A DNA stretch of 64,000 bases, from NCBI RefSeq assembly GCF_004343775.1, contig NZ_PTXL01000015.1, positions 124,001 through 188,000 of the forward strand, read 5' to 3'. A model generated the notes under the pieces. That model was not told the DNA's origin and did no database searches. It saw nothing but the letters and a program-made list of their open reading frames with translations. The position numbers were made by a program, and so were the translations under genes. Source of the DNA: Burkholderia sp. SRS-46. Lineage in GTDB: Bacteria > Pseudomonadota > Gammaproteobacteria > Burkholderiales > Burkholderiaceae. Numbering within the stretch: position 1 is the first letter of the stretch; each line of letters begins with the position of its first letter. Positions 54,053 to 63,856 of this stretch are shown in pieces.

Positions 54053-54373
54053 TTATCGTCTGGGTCCTTTCATGCCTTCCGACTCCATGGCCGCATTCCA
54101 CTCCTCACTCGCCTCGATGGGGTCCATCGCTTCGTCAAGCGACGCCGTTGCGCGCTCGGCGGCCGCTCTAGTTTCGTCTGCCGGGGAGGCGACATCTCCG
54201 TCGCCGTCATCCGGGGGCTGCAGCATGTCCTTGAGCATCGCGCTCAACTCCGACGTGTCCCATGGCAGCCCACGCCGAGTTCGGTCCTTTATGTAGTGCC
54301 TCACTTCTGCGTCCTGCTCCGCGGTGAGCGGCAGTCCTCGGAAGGTGCTTTGGGGGTCAGAGTTAGCCACCAC
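54053..54373 (-). CDS. Hypothetical helical protein
   Basis: A 106-residue protein starting at GTG; a second GTG three bases later has better spacing from AGGAG. PLTAEQDAEVRHYIKDRTRR is a recognisable helical start, followed by LSAMLKDMLQPPDDGDGD and an Ala/Glu-rich helix. No domain recognised; function unknown. Confidence 0.5.
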   Translation of the reverse strand: MVANSDPQSTFRGLPLTAEQDAEVRHYIKDRTRRGLPWDTSELSAMLKDMLQPPDDGDGDVASPADETRAAAERATASLDEAMDPIEASEEWNAAMESEGMKGPRR

Positions 54374-54612
54374 TTTCTCCTGCTTCTATTGATTTTTCAG
54401 TGTACTCGCCATTGCGACCACGAGAGCCGTGATCGCGGCGCTCTTGCACCGGATCGAATGTGTGTGGGCGCGACAGGCAACAGGCGGCCATGACGAGTCA
54501 CTCGCTCGCTCTGCCGTTATGACACTCGGACGACGGCTCCATCCAGCAAACGGCCGTTCAACTGGCGAAGTCGAATGTTGTTTCATCAGTCTTTGCGGCG
54601 ATTGAAGTCCGC

Positions 54613-55071
54613 CAGCCCGATGGCTAGCTCGTCGGTATTGTCTGCCGGGCCAATCTGATTCGTGCGCTCGCAAGGGTGCCCGAGAAGACCATGCCGTCGG
54701 AAACGCCAGATGGCAGTGAGCTGCCCGACGCGGTGCTGACCGAGCTGCGCGAGTGGCCCTGGGCGTTACCGCGGGAGAACGTCATCATAAGCGACAGAGT
54801 CGTGCATCGTTGGGGTGTCATCGAATCTGAAGAAGCGCGCCGCGCGATCCTTACCACTGCGGAAGGCGTACCTTGCGCGAAGCGCGTCGAAATCCAGATC
54901 GAGCATCCGGGTATCATGCCGACTTACGTAGCTGAGACCGGTGGCGCGGACTCAACCTGTCGAAATCTCTCTCAATTTGTCGGAACATATCTGCGCCGCA
55001 GATTGCCACTGTTACCGCCAGCGGGGCTTTTCACCCAGTCTTGCTCTTGGAACGGTGAAAGCCGAAGTTAA
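54613..55071 (+). pseudogene. Broken CBS-BON protein gene (second-CBS end and BON domain remain)
   Basis: The reading frame DG-stop-LVGIVCRANLIRALA matches DGELVGIVSRSNLIRALA of the intact CBS-BON gene at 59.9 kb, with Glu replaced by a TAG stop at 54625-54627. Downstream, VLTELREWPWALPRENVIIS, VVHRWGVIESEEARRAIL and VPCAKRVE follow the BON region of that gene, but the native stop is lost and the frame runs on to 55071. The first CBS domain is absent. An ATG at 54676 could still make a BON-only peptide of 131 residues. DNA similarity is modest, so this is an old paralogue, not a recent copy. Confidence 0.75.
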
Positions 55072-55189
55072 GGAAGGCTAATTGTATTTCCGGGATTGTT
55101 CCCTATCCTTGAAAGTGATGGTACGTGCGCCCCAGGCGTAACCAAGCAGACAGAGCGCATGCGGCTCTATCCTTGTTTGCGAGGCGGCC

Positions 55190-56584
55190 ATGAACAACAA
55201 CCCACGCATCGCCGCGTTCCGGCGCCTTCCCGCGTGCTGCGCCGGTTCCCTCATCGATTCACGGCGTCGCCGCCTCTTGCAGGCCGCGGCAGCCGCCGCG
55301 CTCGCCACCGGACTCGCCCCTTTGGTCCGTCCCCGCCCCGCGCGGGCCGCCACGAAGCATACCCTCAGAATTCTCCAGTGGAATCATTTCGTGCCGGGCT
55401 ACGACAAGTGGTTCGACGGCACCTACGTGAAGGAGTGGGGTCAGCGCCACGATACCGAGGTCATCGTCGATCACGTCGGCATTCCGGCGCTGGCCACGCG
55501 TGCCGCCGCCGAGGTCTCGGCCCAGAAGGGGCACGATCTCTTCATGTTCCTCTCACCGCCTCCGGTGTACGAAGAGCAAGTGATCGACCACCGCGAAATC
55601 TACGAAGAGTGCCAGCGCAGGCATGGCAAGCCGGTTGACCTGGCGGTGCGCAGCACCTACAACCCCAAGACCCGAAAGTACTTCGCGTTCTCCGACAGCT
55701 TCGTACCGGACCCCGTGAATTACCGCAAGGACTTGTGGGATGAAGCCGGTTTGCCGCCGCCGGACAGTTGGGACGACGTGCTGAACGCCGGGCGCAAGAT
55801 CAAGCAGACAAAAGGCATTCCGGTGGGCATCGGCCTGTCGGCCGAACTGGATACCGCCATGGCCATGCGCACCATCCTCTACGCCTTTGGCGGTTCCGTG
55901 CAGGACGCACACGGCAACGTGGTGTTGAATTCGCCCGGCACGCTGGAGTCGGTCAAGTACGTCCGGGCACTGTATCGCGACACCATGACGCCGGAAGTGC
56001 TGGCGTGGGATCCCTCCTCGAACAACCGCGCCATGTTGGCGGGCAAGATTTCACTCTGCCTGAACGCCATTTCCATCACGCGCGAGGGCGAAAACAAGAA
56101 CATTCCGGTCACACCCGACATCTGGCTGACGCAGGCCCTGCGCGGACCCGCGCAGCGCATCTGCCTGGAGCATGTGATGGACTGCTACGTGATCTGGAAA
56201 TTCGCCGAGAACATTGCCGGCGCCAAGCAGTTCCTTGTGGACTATATCGACAACTTCCGCCAGGGCTTCATCGGCAGCGAGTTCTATAACTTCCCATGCT
56301 TCCCCAGCACCGTACCGGACCTCAAAAAAATGATCGAGGACGACCCCAAGGCCAAGCCACACGACAAGTACAAGGTGCTGGGCAACCTGATGGTGCAGGC
56401 CACCAATGTCGGCTATCCAGGTTATGCCAACGCCGCCATCGACGAAATCTTCAACACCTGGGTACTCAACACCATGTTTGCGAGGGCTGCAACCGGCGAC
56501 GCCACGCCAGAAGACGCTATCCGCGACGCCGAGGCCGCCTGCAAGCGGATCTTCGCCAAATGGCAAGCCAGAGGGCTGGTGTAG
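55190..56584 (+). CDS. CUT1 sugar ABC transporter substrate-binding protein, Tat-targeted
   Basis: A 464-residue protein. The leader has SRRRRLLQAAAAAALATG, a twin-arginine type signal, with cleavage likely after ARA. The mature part starts KHTLRILQWNHFVPGYDKW and carries an extracellular solute-binding family 1 layout (FVPDPVNYRKDLWDEAGLPP, PDSWDDVLNAGRKI). It should deliver a sugar or sugar-like solute to the permeases that follow. Tat export implies folding before export or a bound cofactor. Start at MNNNPRI after GAGGCGGCC. Confidence 0.9.
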   Translation: MNNNPRIAAFRRLPACCAGSLIDSRRRRLLQAAAAAALATGLAPLVRPRPARAATKHTLRILQWNHFVPGYDKWFDGTYVKEWGQRHDTEVIVDHVGIPALATRAAAEVSAQKGHDLFMFLSPPPVYEEQVIDHREIYEECQRRHGKPVDLAVRSTYNPKTRKYFAFSDSFVPDPVNYRKDLWDEAGLPPPDSWDDVLNAGRKIKQTKGIPVGIGLSAELDTAMAMRTILYAFGGSVQDAHGNVVLNSPGTLESVKYVRALYRDTMTPEVLAWDPSSNNRAMLAGKISLCLNAISITREGENKNIPVTPDIWLTQALRGPAQRICLEHVMDCYVIWKFAENIAGAKQFLVDYIDNFRQGFIGSEFYNFPCFPSTVPDLKKMIEDDPKAKPHDKYKVLGNLMVQATNVGYPGYANAAIDEIFNTWVLNTMFARAATGDATPEDAIRDAEAACKRIFAKWQARGLV

Positions 56585-56673
56585 ACGGCGGTCGACGGCC
56601 GCCGGCGCCGCAGGACGCCCGCAGTCCGCAGCGATTGACGCCACGCCCCTCACAGAGCACCACCCGGACCGCC

Positions 56674-57707
<1,034 letters not shown>

Positions 57708-57711
<4 letters not shown>

Positions 57712-58640
57712 ACGTGTCCCCAAGCTCCCCACCGACTTCGGGCCGCGGCATGGCGCACGCGCCGTGGGACGATCGCTGGCTGGGTCCCCTGATGCTGGCG
57801 CCCGCGCTCGTCTATATCGCGCTGTTGCTTGGCTTCCCGTTCCTGTTGTCGATCTGGTACAGCATGACCGATGTCACGGTCGGCAGTCAGGCGGCTCGAT
57901 TTGTCGGGGCGGAGAACTTCCGGCACGTGGTGCAAAGTCCCCAGTTCTGGAAGTCGCTGGGCAATGCGCTGCTGTTCACGCTGATTTCGCAGGCACTGGT
58001 GGTGGTGCTCGCGAAGATACTTGCGCTGGCGCTGGCGCGCGATTTTCCTGGCAAGTGGCTGGTGCGCCTCATGATCCTGCTGCCGTGGGTCGCGCCGATC
58101 TCGCTGGGGTCGATCGGCTGGCTATGGATATTCGACCCGATCTACAGCATCATCAACTGGACGTTGCGCGCGCTTGGCGTGGTCGGCCCCGGCGTGTGGC
58201 CGATATGGCTGGGCCAGCCCGATCTGGCGATGGCGTCGGTCATCGTGGTGGATGTCTGGCGGTTGCTTCCGCTCGCCACCGTCATCATCCTGGCCGGCAT
58301 GCAAGGCATCCCGCACGAACTGCACGACGCTGCTGCCATGGACGGCGCGGGCTTCTGGCGGCGGCTTTTCCGGATCGACATTCCGCTGTTGATGCCGGTG
58401 ATGCTGGTGGCGCTGTTGTTCGGCATCGTCTTTACGTTGACCGACATGATCATCATCTACGTGCTCACGCGCGGTGGCCCCTACGATACGACCCAGGTGC
58501 TGGCCAGCCTGGCGTTTTTCACCGGCATCCAGGGCGGCGACCTGGCCGAAGGTGCGGCCATTTCGCTCTTCCTGTTTCCGTTGCTGGTGGCGGTGGTCGC
58601 GCTCCTGCTAACGGTGGCGCATCGCGCCGAGGTGGTCTGA
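57708..58640 (+). CDS. Sugar ABC transporter permease (MalF-like)
   Basis: A 310-residue membrane protein starting MNVSPSS with an ATGA overlap to the ATPase gene. It has six predicted membrane helices (LMLAPALVYIALLLGFPFLL first). The EAA loop that contacts the ATPase is ELHDAAAMDGAGFWRRLFRI followed by DIPLLMP. It forms the channel with the next protein. Confidence 0.92.
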
Positions 58641-58641
58641 C

Positions 58642-59529
58642 ATGCCTGTCGACTCGGCAACGGGAGGTTGGAAGGCCGCATGGATAAGCGCGCGCTGGCG
58701 CGCGCGCGGTGCGCAACTCGCGGCATTTATGACGCTGGCCTCCTTTGCCGTGTTCTGCGCCTTTCCCTTCTACTGGATGCTGATTACCACCTTCAAGGAC
58801 GTGCACGACCTGATTAATACGGCAAACAACCCGTTTCTGTTCAACCTGCCGCCCACGCTGGAGAATTTGCGCGTCCTGTTCCAGGAAACCCAGTATGTGC
58901 GCTGGCTCGTCAACACACTGCTGGTGGGCGTGGTGGTGGTGGTCATCACGCTAGTGCTGGCCGTACCGGCCGGCTACAGCCTGGCGCGGCTCACCGGGCG
59001 GCGGGGGCGGCAACTGGCGGTCGCCATCTTCGTCACCTACCTGATCCCGCCCACCATCCTCTTCATCCCGTTTTCGCGCATCATCGGCGCGCTAGGCCTA
59101 CAGGATTCGCTGTGGTCGCTGGTGCTCGTGTACCCAAGCTTTACCGTGCCCTTCTGCAGTTGGCTGATGATGGGTTTTTTCAAAGCGGTACCTCGCGATA
59201 TTGTAGAAGCCGCAATGATGGATGGCTTGAGTCACTTCGGCGCATTCCTGAAAGTTGTTGTGCCGCTTTCGTCTGCCGGTATCCTGACCGTCGTTATCTT
59301 CACCTTGACACTGGTGATGCAAGAGTTTGTCTATGCGCTCACGTTCATCACCAACTCTTCACAATACACCGTCAGTGTTGGCGTGCCGACCTTCCTGGTG
59401 CGCGGCGACGTCTACTTCTGGGGCTCGCTGATGGGCGCATGTCTTGTCGTCAGCCTGCCGGTCGCGCTGCTCTACAACGTCTTCCTTGACCGCTTCGTGG
59501 CCGCTTTTACCGAAGGGGCTGTGAAGTAG
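58642..59529 (+). CDS. Sugar ABC transporter permease (MalG-like)
   Basis: A 295-residue membrane protein one base after the MalF-like stop. It has six helices, FPFYWMLITTFKD near the N-terminus and the EAA loop DIVEAAMMDGLSHFGAFLKV followed by VVPLSSAG. MalG-type partner of the previous permease. Last gene of the transporter operon. Confidence 0.92.
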   Translation: MPVDSATGGWKAAWISARWRARGAQLAAFMTLASFAVFCAFPFYWMLITTFKDVHDLINTANNPFLFNLPPTLENLRVLFQETQYVRWLVNTLLVGVVVVVITLVLAVPAGYSLARLTGRRGRQLAVAIFVTYLIPPTILFIPFSRIIGALGLQDSLWSLVLVYPSFTVPFCSWLMMGFFKAVPRDIVEAAMMDGLSHFGAFLKVVVPLSSAGILTVVIFTLTLVMQEFVYALTFITNSSQYTVSVGVPTFLVRGDVYFWGSLMGACLVVSLPVALLYNVFLDRFVAAFTEGAVK

Positions 59530-59880
59530 CGGTGCCGAATGCGATTCGATGCGGCGCCTGGCACATCTCCCGACAGAGTTAACCTAAACTCAGTGCGTGA
59601 CGCATTTCACAACAAGCTCGGGCGTGTCCCTGGAAGGGCCTGTTCACACTAATTGCAGACGTTGTTGAGGCACGGCGTGCGCAGACTTGCCGCCACGATC
59701 GCGTTGCGCAGCGAAGAGGACATCGTCCGTCATGTGCCTAAATCGCTGACGGCGCGAGTCTTTGTAGAGTATCGGATTCACGCGCCTCAGCACCGCGCGA
59801 CCCGCCGCCGGTGCGTCTGCCGAAATCATGCGATGGGTGCAACAAATGGGGGCCCGTCGCGATACGTTGAGGGAGCGATC
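59530..59880. other. Intergenic region after the ABC transporter
   Basis: 351 bp. It starts with a stem (GGTGCCG and CGGCGCC, one wobble pair) that may end the transporter transcript. The rest has AT-richer patches around 59580-59660 and a frame running into the CBS-BON gene whose translation does not look like protein. No other gene seen. Confidence 0.45.
59531..59558 (+). terminator. Candidate terminator stem after the ABC operon
   Basis: GGTGCCG at 59531-59537 pairs with CGGCGCC at 59552-59558 (seven pairs including one G-T) across a 14-base loop. It sits directly after the permease stop. No T run follows. Confidence 0.35.
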
Positions 59881-60573
59881 ATGCGCGCACTCGACATCAT
59901 GACTCCGTCCGTCGTCACCGCCACACCGGACATGACGATCCACGACGCGGCAAGACGGTTCGTCGACAACCATATCAGTGGGATGCCGGTCGTCGACGCG
60001 AAGGGACAGGTCGTCGGCATCGTCTGCCAGGGCGATCTGCTGCATCGCGCGGAAAACGGCACCGGCCACGGGAAGCGTCCGTGGTGGCTCGAATTCCTGT
60101 TGTCATCGCCTCGCGAGCAGGCCGCGAGGTATGTGAAGGAGCACGGGCATCTCGTCGGCGACGTGATGTGCGACCAGGTGATTTCGATTTCCGAGGACAT
60201 GCCGCTCGATCAGATCGCGGACCTTATGGAGCGCCGGCATCTCAAACGCGTGCCGGTGCTGAAGGACGGCGAGCTGGTCGGAATCGTGAGCCGTTCGAAC
60301 CTGATCCGCGCCCTCGCGAGCGTCACGCCGTTCGTGGATTCCGCTTCGCACGACGATATTAGCCTGCGCGACGCGATAGTCCGGGAAATGCACGGGCAGC
60401 GCTGGCGTTTGCCGAAACAGTGCGTGCTCGTCAAGGACGGCGTCGCGCATCTATGGGGTGTGATTGAGTCCGAGGAGGAGAAGCACGCGATCCGCGTTGC
60501 GGCCGAGGCCGTGCCCGGTGTCAAGCGCGTGGAGAGCCACCTGGTGTTCCCGAGCGTGATTCCGACGCTGTAG
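59881..60573 (+). CDS. CBS-CBS-BON domain protein
   Basis: A 230-residue protein. The first CBS motif is in MTPSVVTATPDMTIHDAARR with IVCQGDLL; the second in VMCDQVISISEDMPLDQIAD with IVSRSNLIRAL. The last 75 residues are a BON domain (CVLVKDGVAHLWGVIESEEE, VPGVKRVESHLVF), a phospholipid- or surface-binding fold. Such proteins occur in Burkholderia low-oxygen loci; the adenine-nucleotide sensing role of CBS is general knowledge. GAGCGATC precedes the ATG. The broken relative lies 5 kb upstream. Confidence 0.9.
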   Translation: MRALDIMTPSVVTATPDMTIHDAARRFVDNHISGMPVVDAKGQVVGIVCQGDLLHRAENGTGHGKRPWWLEFLLSSPREQAARYVKEHGHLVGDVMCDQVISISEDMPLDQIADLMERRHLKRVPVLKDGELVGIVSRSNLIRALASVTPFVDSASHDDISLRDAIVREMHGQRWRLPKQCVLVKDGVAHLWGVIESEEEKHAIRVAAEAVPGVKRVESHLVFPSVIPTL

Positions 60574-61341
60574 TCCGCACGCCGTCGCGAGACGGGCGTG
60601 CAGGTCGATTCGCACGCGGTGATCGATGACGGAGATCGTGACGGTCATATTCAATCCGGCGGGCCGCTCCCGCCATGTTCGACAGAGACCGGCATGTTTC
60701 AACGCGCTCAGTTAGCCGCTCGTTTACGGCATGCGTTAGCCCAGTGCGGACAATGAAGGGAATGTCCTTTGTACTGCCGGGAGCAGTCGTAATTCTGTTG
60801 CCGTTTGGAACGGCAGCTTCGGGTCGGACAGAGACATCCACGGAAATCCGCGAAGAACCTAAAAAGTGCCCGCTTAAGCCTGCGTTAATCCACGCGACCT
60901 ACGCTGGAAGTGTCGTACCGTGACACGGCCGTTCCGGCCCCGCGCGTCACACGTGCGCGCCCGCGCTACGCCGTGCGGCAGGAGCGATGCACGGCAGGCA
61001 ACGCGTCGACGCGCGTTGCATGTTTGGATGGTGCGCCGCAGCCTTCGCTGCAGATCGAGCGGCACGCCCGCCGCCTCCTTTCCCGCGCACGGCGTCACGC
61101 GCCGGCCGATCCGGCCGTCCCCACGGGTTGCACGACATCACGGCGCACGCGTCGAACCCGGCGCCCTCTCCGAACGCCATCTCCCGCCGGTCCGACCCTG
61201 CTCGATGCCGTGATTCGACCCGGCGCGGCGCATGCCGTCGCGCCGGTCGTCCGAAGCCGTCGCGAATCCGCGACCGCGGATGCGAAACCCGCATGCATGC
61301 CGATGCGCGGTTCCGCATCACGCCAACCGAGGGAGGCAACG
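60574..61341. other. Long intergenic region without a convincing gene
   Basis: 768 bp between the CBS-BON gene and the secreted protein gene. Frames are open (for example from 60675 and from 60910, the latter running into the next gene), but their translations are Arg/Ala/Pro-rich and lack hydrophobic periodicity. The part around 60690-60900 is lower in GC than its neighbours. It may be a decayed gene. I see no RNA gene, repeat or clear promoter. Confidence 0.45.
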
Positions 61342-61776
61342 ATGAAAACCTTGACCCCATTGAAGCTCGGCATCGCCGCGCTGGTGCTCGGCATGGCCGC
61401 GCAGCCGGTGCTGGCCGCCGACGAAACCCCGCTTCCCGCGCCCGATCGCGCGGGCCAGGTCGCCTATCGATCCGGCGGCATCGGCAGCGATCAGTCGGCC
61501 GAGATGAAACAGGACATGCGCCACTATTCGGTGGTGCTCGAATTTGCGGGGCGCGACGGCGGCAGCAACGCGTACCTCGCGGACATCCCCGTGAGCGTCA
61601 CGGACGCGCGCGGCCGCCAGGTGCTGTCGACGGTGACCGAAGGGCCGTTCCTGCTGGCCGCGCTGCCGGCCGGCCGCTACTCGGTGACGGCGACCTACCA
61701 CGGCCAGACGCAACGGCGCAGCGTGCAGGTGCAGGCGTCGTCGCATGTCCACGAAGTGTTCCTGTGGAACATGTGA
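61342..61776 (+). CDS. Secreted carboxypeptidase-regulatory-like beta-domain protein
   Basis: A 144-residue protein. A Sec signal peptide (KLGIAALVLGMAAQPVLAAD) likely ends after ALA. The mature part has a small beta-sandwich pattern: ADIPVSVTDARGRQVLSTV, then LLAALPAGRYSVTATYHG and a final VQVQASSHVHEVFLW. That is the carboxypeptidase regulatory-like fold, usually a structural or binding module. GGGAGG precedes the ATG. Function unknown; periplasmic or secreted. Confidence 0.75.
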   Translation: MKTLTPLKLGIAALVLGMAAQPVLAADETPLPAPDRAGQVAYRSGGIGSDQSAEMKQDMRHYSVVLEFAGRDGGSNAYLADIPVSVTDARGRQVLSTVTEGPFLLAALPAGRYSVTATYHGQTQRRSVQVQASSHVHEVFLWNM

Positions 61777-61807
61777 CGGGCGGGATGCGACGGGCGCGCC
61801 CGACGGG

Positions 61808-62182
61808 TCAGGCCTCGGGCGCGTGGCAAACCACTTCGATGTTGTGCCCGTCCGGACCGATGACGAAGGCGGCGTAGTAGTTCGCGTGGTAGTGCGGGCG
61901 CAGGCCGGGCACGCCGTTGTCCCTGGCGCCCGCCGCCAGCGCCGCGCGATGGAAGGCGTCGACCTGGTGGCGATGCTCGGCCGTGAACGCCAGGTGAAGA
62001 TGCGCCGGCTTCTCGTCGGTCTGGAACAGGCACAAGGACGCCTTGCCCTTCGGGCTCAGCTCGACGCCGTAGGCCGGCGGCCCCTCCGAGGCGACGACTA
62101 CGCCGAGCGGTTCGAGCGCCTTGAGGAAGAACGCTTTGCTCGCTTCATAGTCGCTGACGCCGAATTTGACATGGTCGAACAT
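61808..62182 (-). CDS. VOC family protein (glyoxalase/bleomycin-resistance fold)
   Basis: A 124-residue protein. MFDHVKFGVSDYEASKAFF is the classic VOC start and HNIEVVCHAPEA the metal-binding C-terminal strand. His5, a central His/Glu set and the last Glu fit one-metal VOC enzymes. Small VOC proteins act on diverse substrates, so only the fold can be named. Confidence 0.9.
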   Translation of the reverse strand: MFDHVKFGVSDYEASKAFFLKALEPLGVVVASEGPPAYGVELSPKGKASLCLFQTDEKPAHLHLAFTAEHRHQVDAFHRAALAAGARDNGVPGLRPHYHANYYAAFVIGPDGHNIEVVCHAPEA

Positions 62183-62230
62183 GGTTTCTCCTGAAGTGTG
62201 GATGGCCTGCGATCCTCGATGAACCCGCTC

Positions 62231-62797
62231 TCAGTCCGGCACATTGGCCGATTTTTCCGCTGTGGGCAGCGCATGCGACGCGTCTGACTCGTCGCTCGGC
62301 TGCCGCGCTGTATCTCCGGCCGTGTCGAGCCGTACAAGCCGCCGATGCAGCCACGCCGACAACAGGCCCGACGTGATGAACGCATCGGCGGTCGCGATCA
62401 CGTCGATGCCCGCGAAACCGTTGCGCATGTCCAGCAGGGTGTCCCGCAACAAGACGTAGCCGATCATCGACGCCGTGCCCACGCTCATGCCGAGCAGCAC
62501 GAACCAGCGGCGGCGCATGCGCGCGCCGACGGCACCCATGATGCCGCCGGCGAAAGCGGACGGCAGGAAATAACCGAAGAAGAACGATGCAAAGAACACC
62601 ATCACGACCATTTCGCCGCAGAGCTTCAGCGTCTCCCACGACGGCCCGTTGATCAGGGACCACGCGACCAGCATGACGGCGGGCCAGACGAGCGCCGCGA
62701 CGAGCGGCCCGCCGATGGCGAACGACACGCAGCCGGCGACGGCGCGGCGGGACACGCGCAACGGCGTGCGCGGCAGGTTGGATTCGACGGTCGTCAT
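62231..62797 (-). CDS. Hypothetical membrane protein
   Basis: A 188-residue protein. Four hydrophobic segments can be seen: GGPLVAALVWPAVMLVAWSL, VVMVFFASFFFGYFLPSAF, WFVLLGMSVGTASMIGYVL and a weaker one near FITSGLLSAWL. The C-terminal 35 residues are polar. The ATG at MTTVESNLP is the only start that avoids an Arg-rich extension. No family recognised; probably inner membrane. Confidence 0.7.
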   Translation of the reverse strand: MTTVESNLPRTPLRVSRRAVAGCVSFAIGGPLVAALVWPAVMLVAWSLINGPSWETLKLCGEMVVMVFFASFFFGYFLPSAFAGGIMGAVGARMRRRWFVLLGMSVGTASMIGYVLLRDTLLDMRNGFAGIDVIATADAFITSGLLSAWLHRRLVRLDTAGDTARQPSDESDASHALPTAEKSANVPD

Positions 62798-62956
62798 GGT
62801 TGTTGTTCGGTGTCGGAATGGCGGCCCGCCGAAGTGTATCAAGCGCGTCGCGCGGCCGGAAACGCGCGCGCGCCACGCGACATCCAATCGAATGAGCGGC
62901 CCCGTGCCGCGTCCGCGTGGCGGCGCGCTGCCGTCGGTCAATGTCCGGAGGAATTC

Positions 62957-63508
62957 ATGAAGATGAACCTGACACGCGATGCCGCGCTCTGCGGCGCGCT
63001 GCTCGCCGTCGCCCTGCCGGTGTCCGCCCAGCAGGCGGGCCCGACCGATCCGCAGATCGCGGCGATCGTCGTGACCGCCAACCAGGTCGACATCGACGCC
63101 GGCAAGCTGGCGGAATCGAAAACCCGCAACAAGGACGTCAAGGCGTTCGCCGACCGCATGGTGCAGGATCACACCGGCGTCAACCAGGCGGCGGTCGACC
63201 TCGTGCACAAGCTGGGCGTGACGCCCGAGGACAACCCGACCAGCATGGACCTGAAGCACGGCGGCGACACCAATCTGCAGACCCTTGGCAAGCTCGACGG
63301 CGCGCGTTTCGATCGCGCGTACATCGACCACGAGGTGGCCTATCATCAAGCCGTACTCGACGCGATGGATCACACGCTGATCCCGTCCGCGAAGAATGCC
63401 GAGCTGAAGGCGCTGCTGGTGAAGGTCCAGCCGGCGTTCGTCGCGCACCTCGACCATGCGAAGCATCTGCAATCGACGCTGGGGAAAGGCGGTGGCACGG
63501 CGCAATGA
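62957..63508 (+). CDS. Periplasmic DUF4142 protein
   Basis: A 183-residue protein. It has a Sec signal (AALCGALLAVALPVSAQQ) and the DUF4142 pattern: QIAAIVVTANQVDIDAGKLA, then VKAFADRMVQDHTGVNQAA and a FDRAYIDHEVAYHQAVLD helix. The His residues suggest a ferritin-like four-helix bundle. The family is common in proteobacteria next to cupredoxin and sigma genes; its function is unsettled. GGAGG precedes the ATG. Confidence 0.9.
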   Translation: MKMNLTRDAALCGALLAVALPVSAQQAGPTDPQIAAIVVTANQVDIDAGKLAESKTRNKDVKAFADRMVQDHTGVNQAAVDLVHKLGVTPEDNPTSMDLKHGGDTNLQTLGKLDGARFDRAYIDHEVAYHQAVLDAMDHTLIPSAKNAELKALLVKVQPAFVAHLDHAKHLQSTLGKGGGTAQ

Positions 63509-63836
63509 CCGGCGTGCGGCCGGGCGCGGGCGCCATTTCGCTGCGGCCTGGCTGGGCGTGCTGCTGGCGTCGCCGGCGGCGTTCGCCGGCTCGTACGTGA
63601 TCGTCGTCGAGCAGATGCGCTTCACGCCGGCCGAGCTGACCGTGCAGCGCGGCGACGAGATCGTGTGGATCAACCGCGACCTGTTTCCGCATACGGCGAG
63701 CGCCGACGGCCATGCGTTCGACTCCGGCAGCATCGCGCCGCAGGCGTCGTGGCACTACGTGGCGCGCGAGCGCGGCCGGTTTCCGTACACGTGTACGTTT
63801 CACCCGACGATGCACGGCACGCTGACCGTCCGGTAA
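63492..63836 (+). CDS. Cupredoxin (plastocyanin/azurin-like), exported
   Basis: A 114-residue protein with a GTG start at 63492 (GGGGAAAGGC upstream), overlapping the DUF4142 gene by 17 bp. A signal segment AAAWLGVLLASPAAFAG is followed by MRFTPAELTVQRGDEIVWIN. The copper ligands are His in FPHTASADGH and the Cys-His-Met set in YTCTFHPTMHG, so a type 1 copper site looks complete. It could move electrons or buffer copper in the periplasm. Confidence 0.88.
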   Translation: MARRNDRRAAGRGRHFAAAWLGVLLASPAAFAGSYVIVVEQMRFTPAELTVQRGDEIVWINRDLFPHTASADGHAFDSGSIAPQASWHYVARERGRFPYTCTFHPTMHGTLTVR

Positions 63837-63856
63837 ACCGCTGAAGAGGTGTGATC

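Noticed and set aside
54386..54673. 95-codon minus-strand frame next to the broken CBS-BON gene
   Set aside because: Arg/Ser-rich translation without structure, partly antisense to the recognisable CBS-BON remnant.
59638..59680. Possible insertion-sequence end after the ABC transporter (GGCCTGTTCACACTAATTG)
   Set aside because: It looked like a transposon terminal repeat, but no matching inverted end, target duplication or transposase was found nearby.
60675..60923. 82-codon frame with a hydrophobic stretch in the long gap before the secreted protein
   Set aside because: It lacks a ribosome site and conserved features; the hydrophobic stretch is short and the flanks look non-coding.
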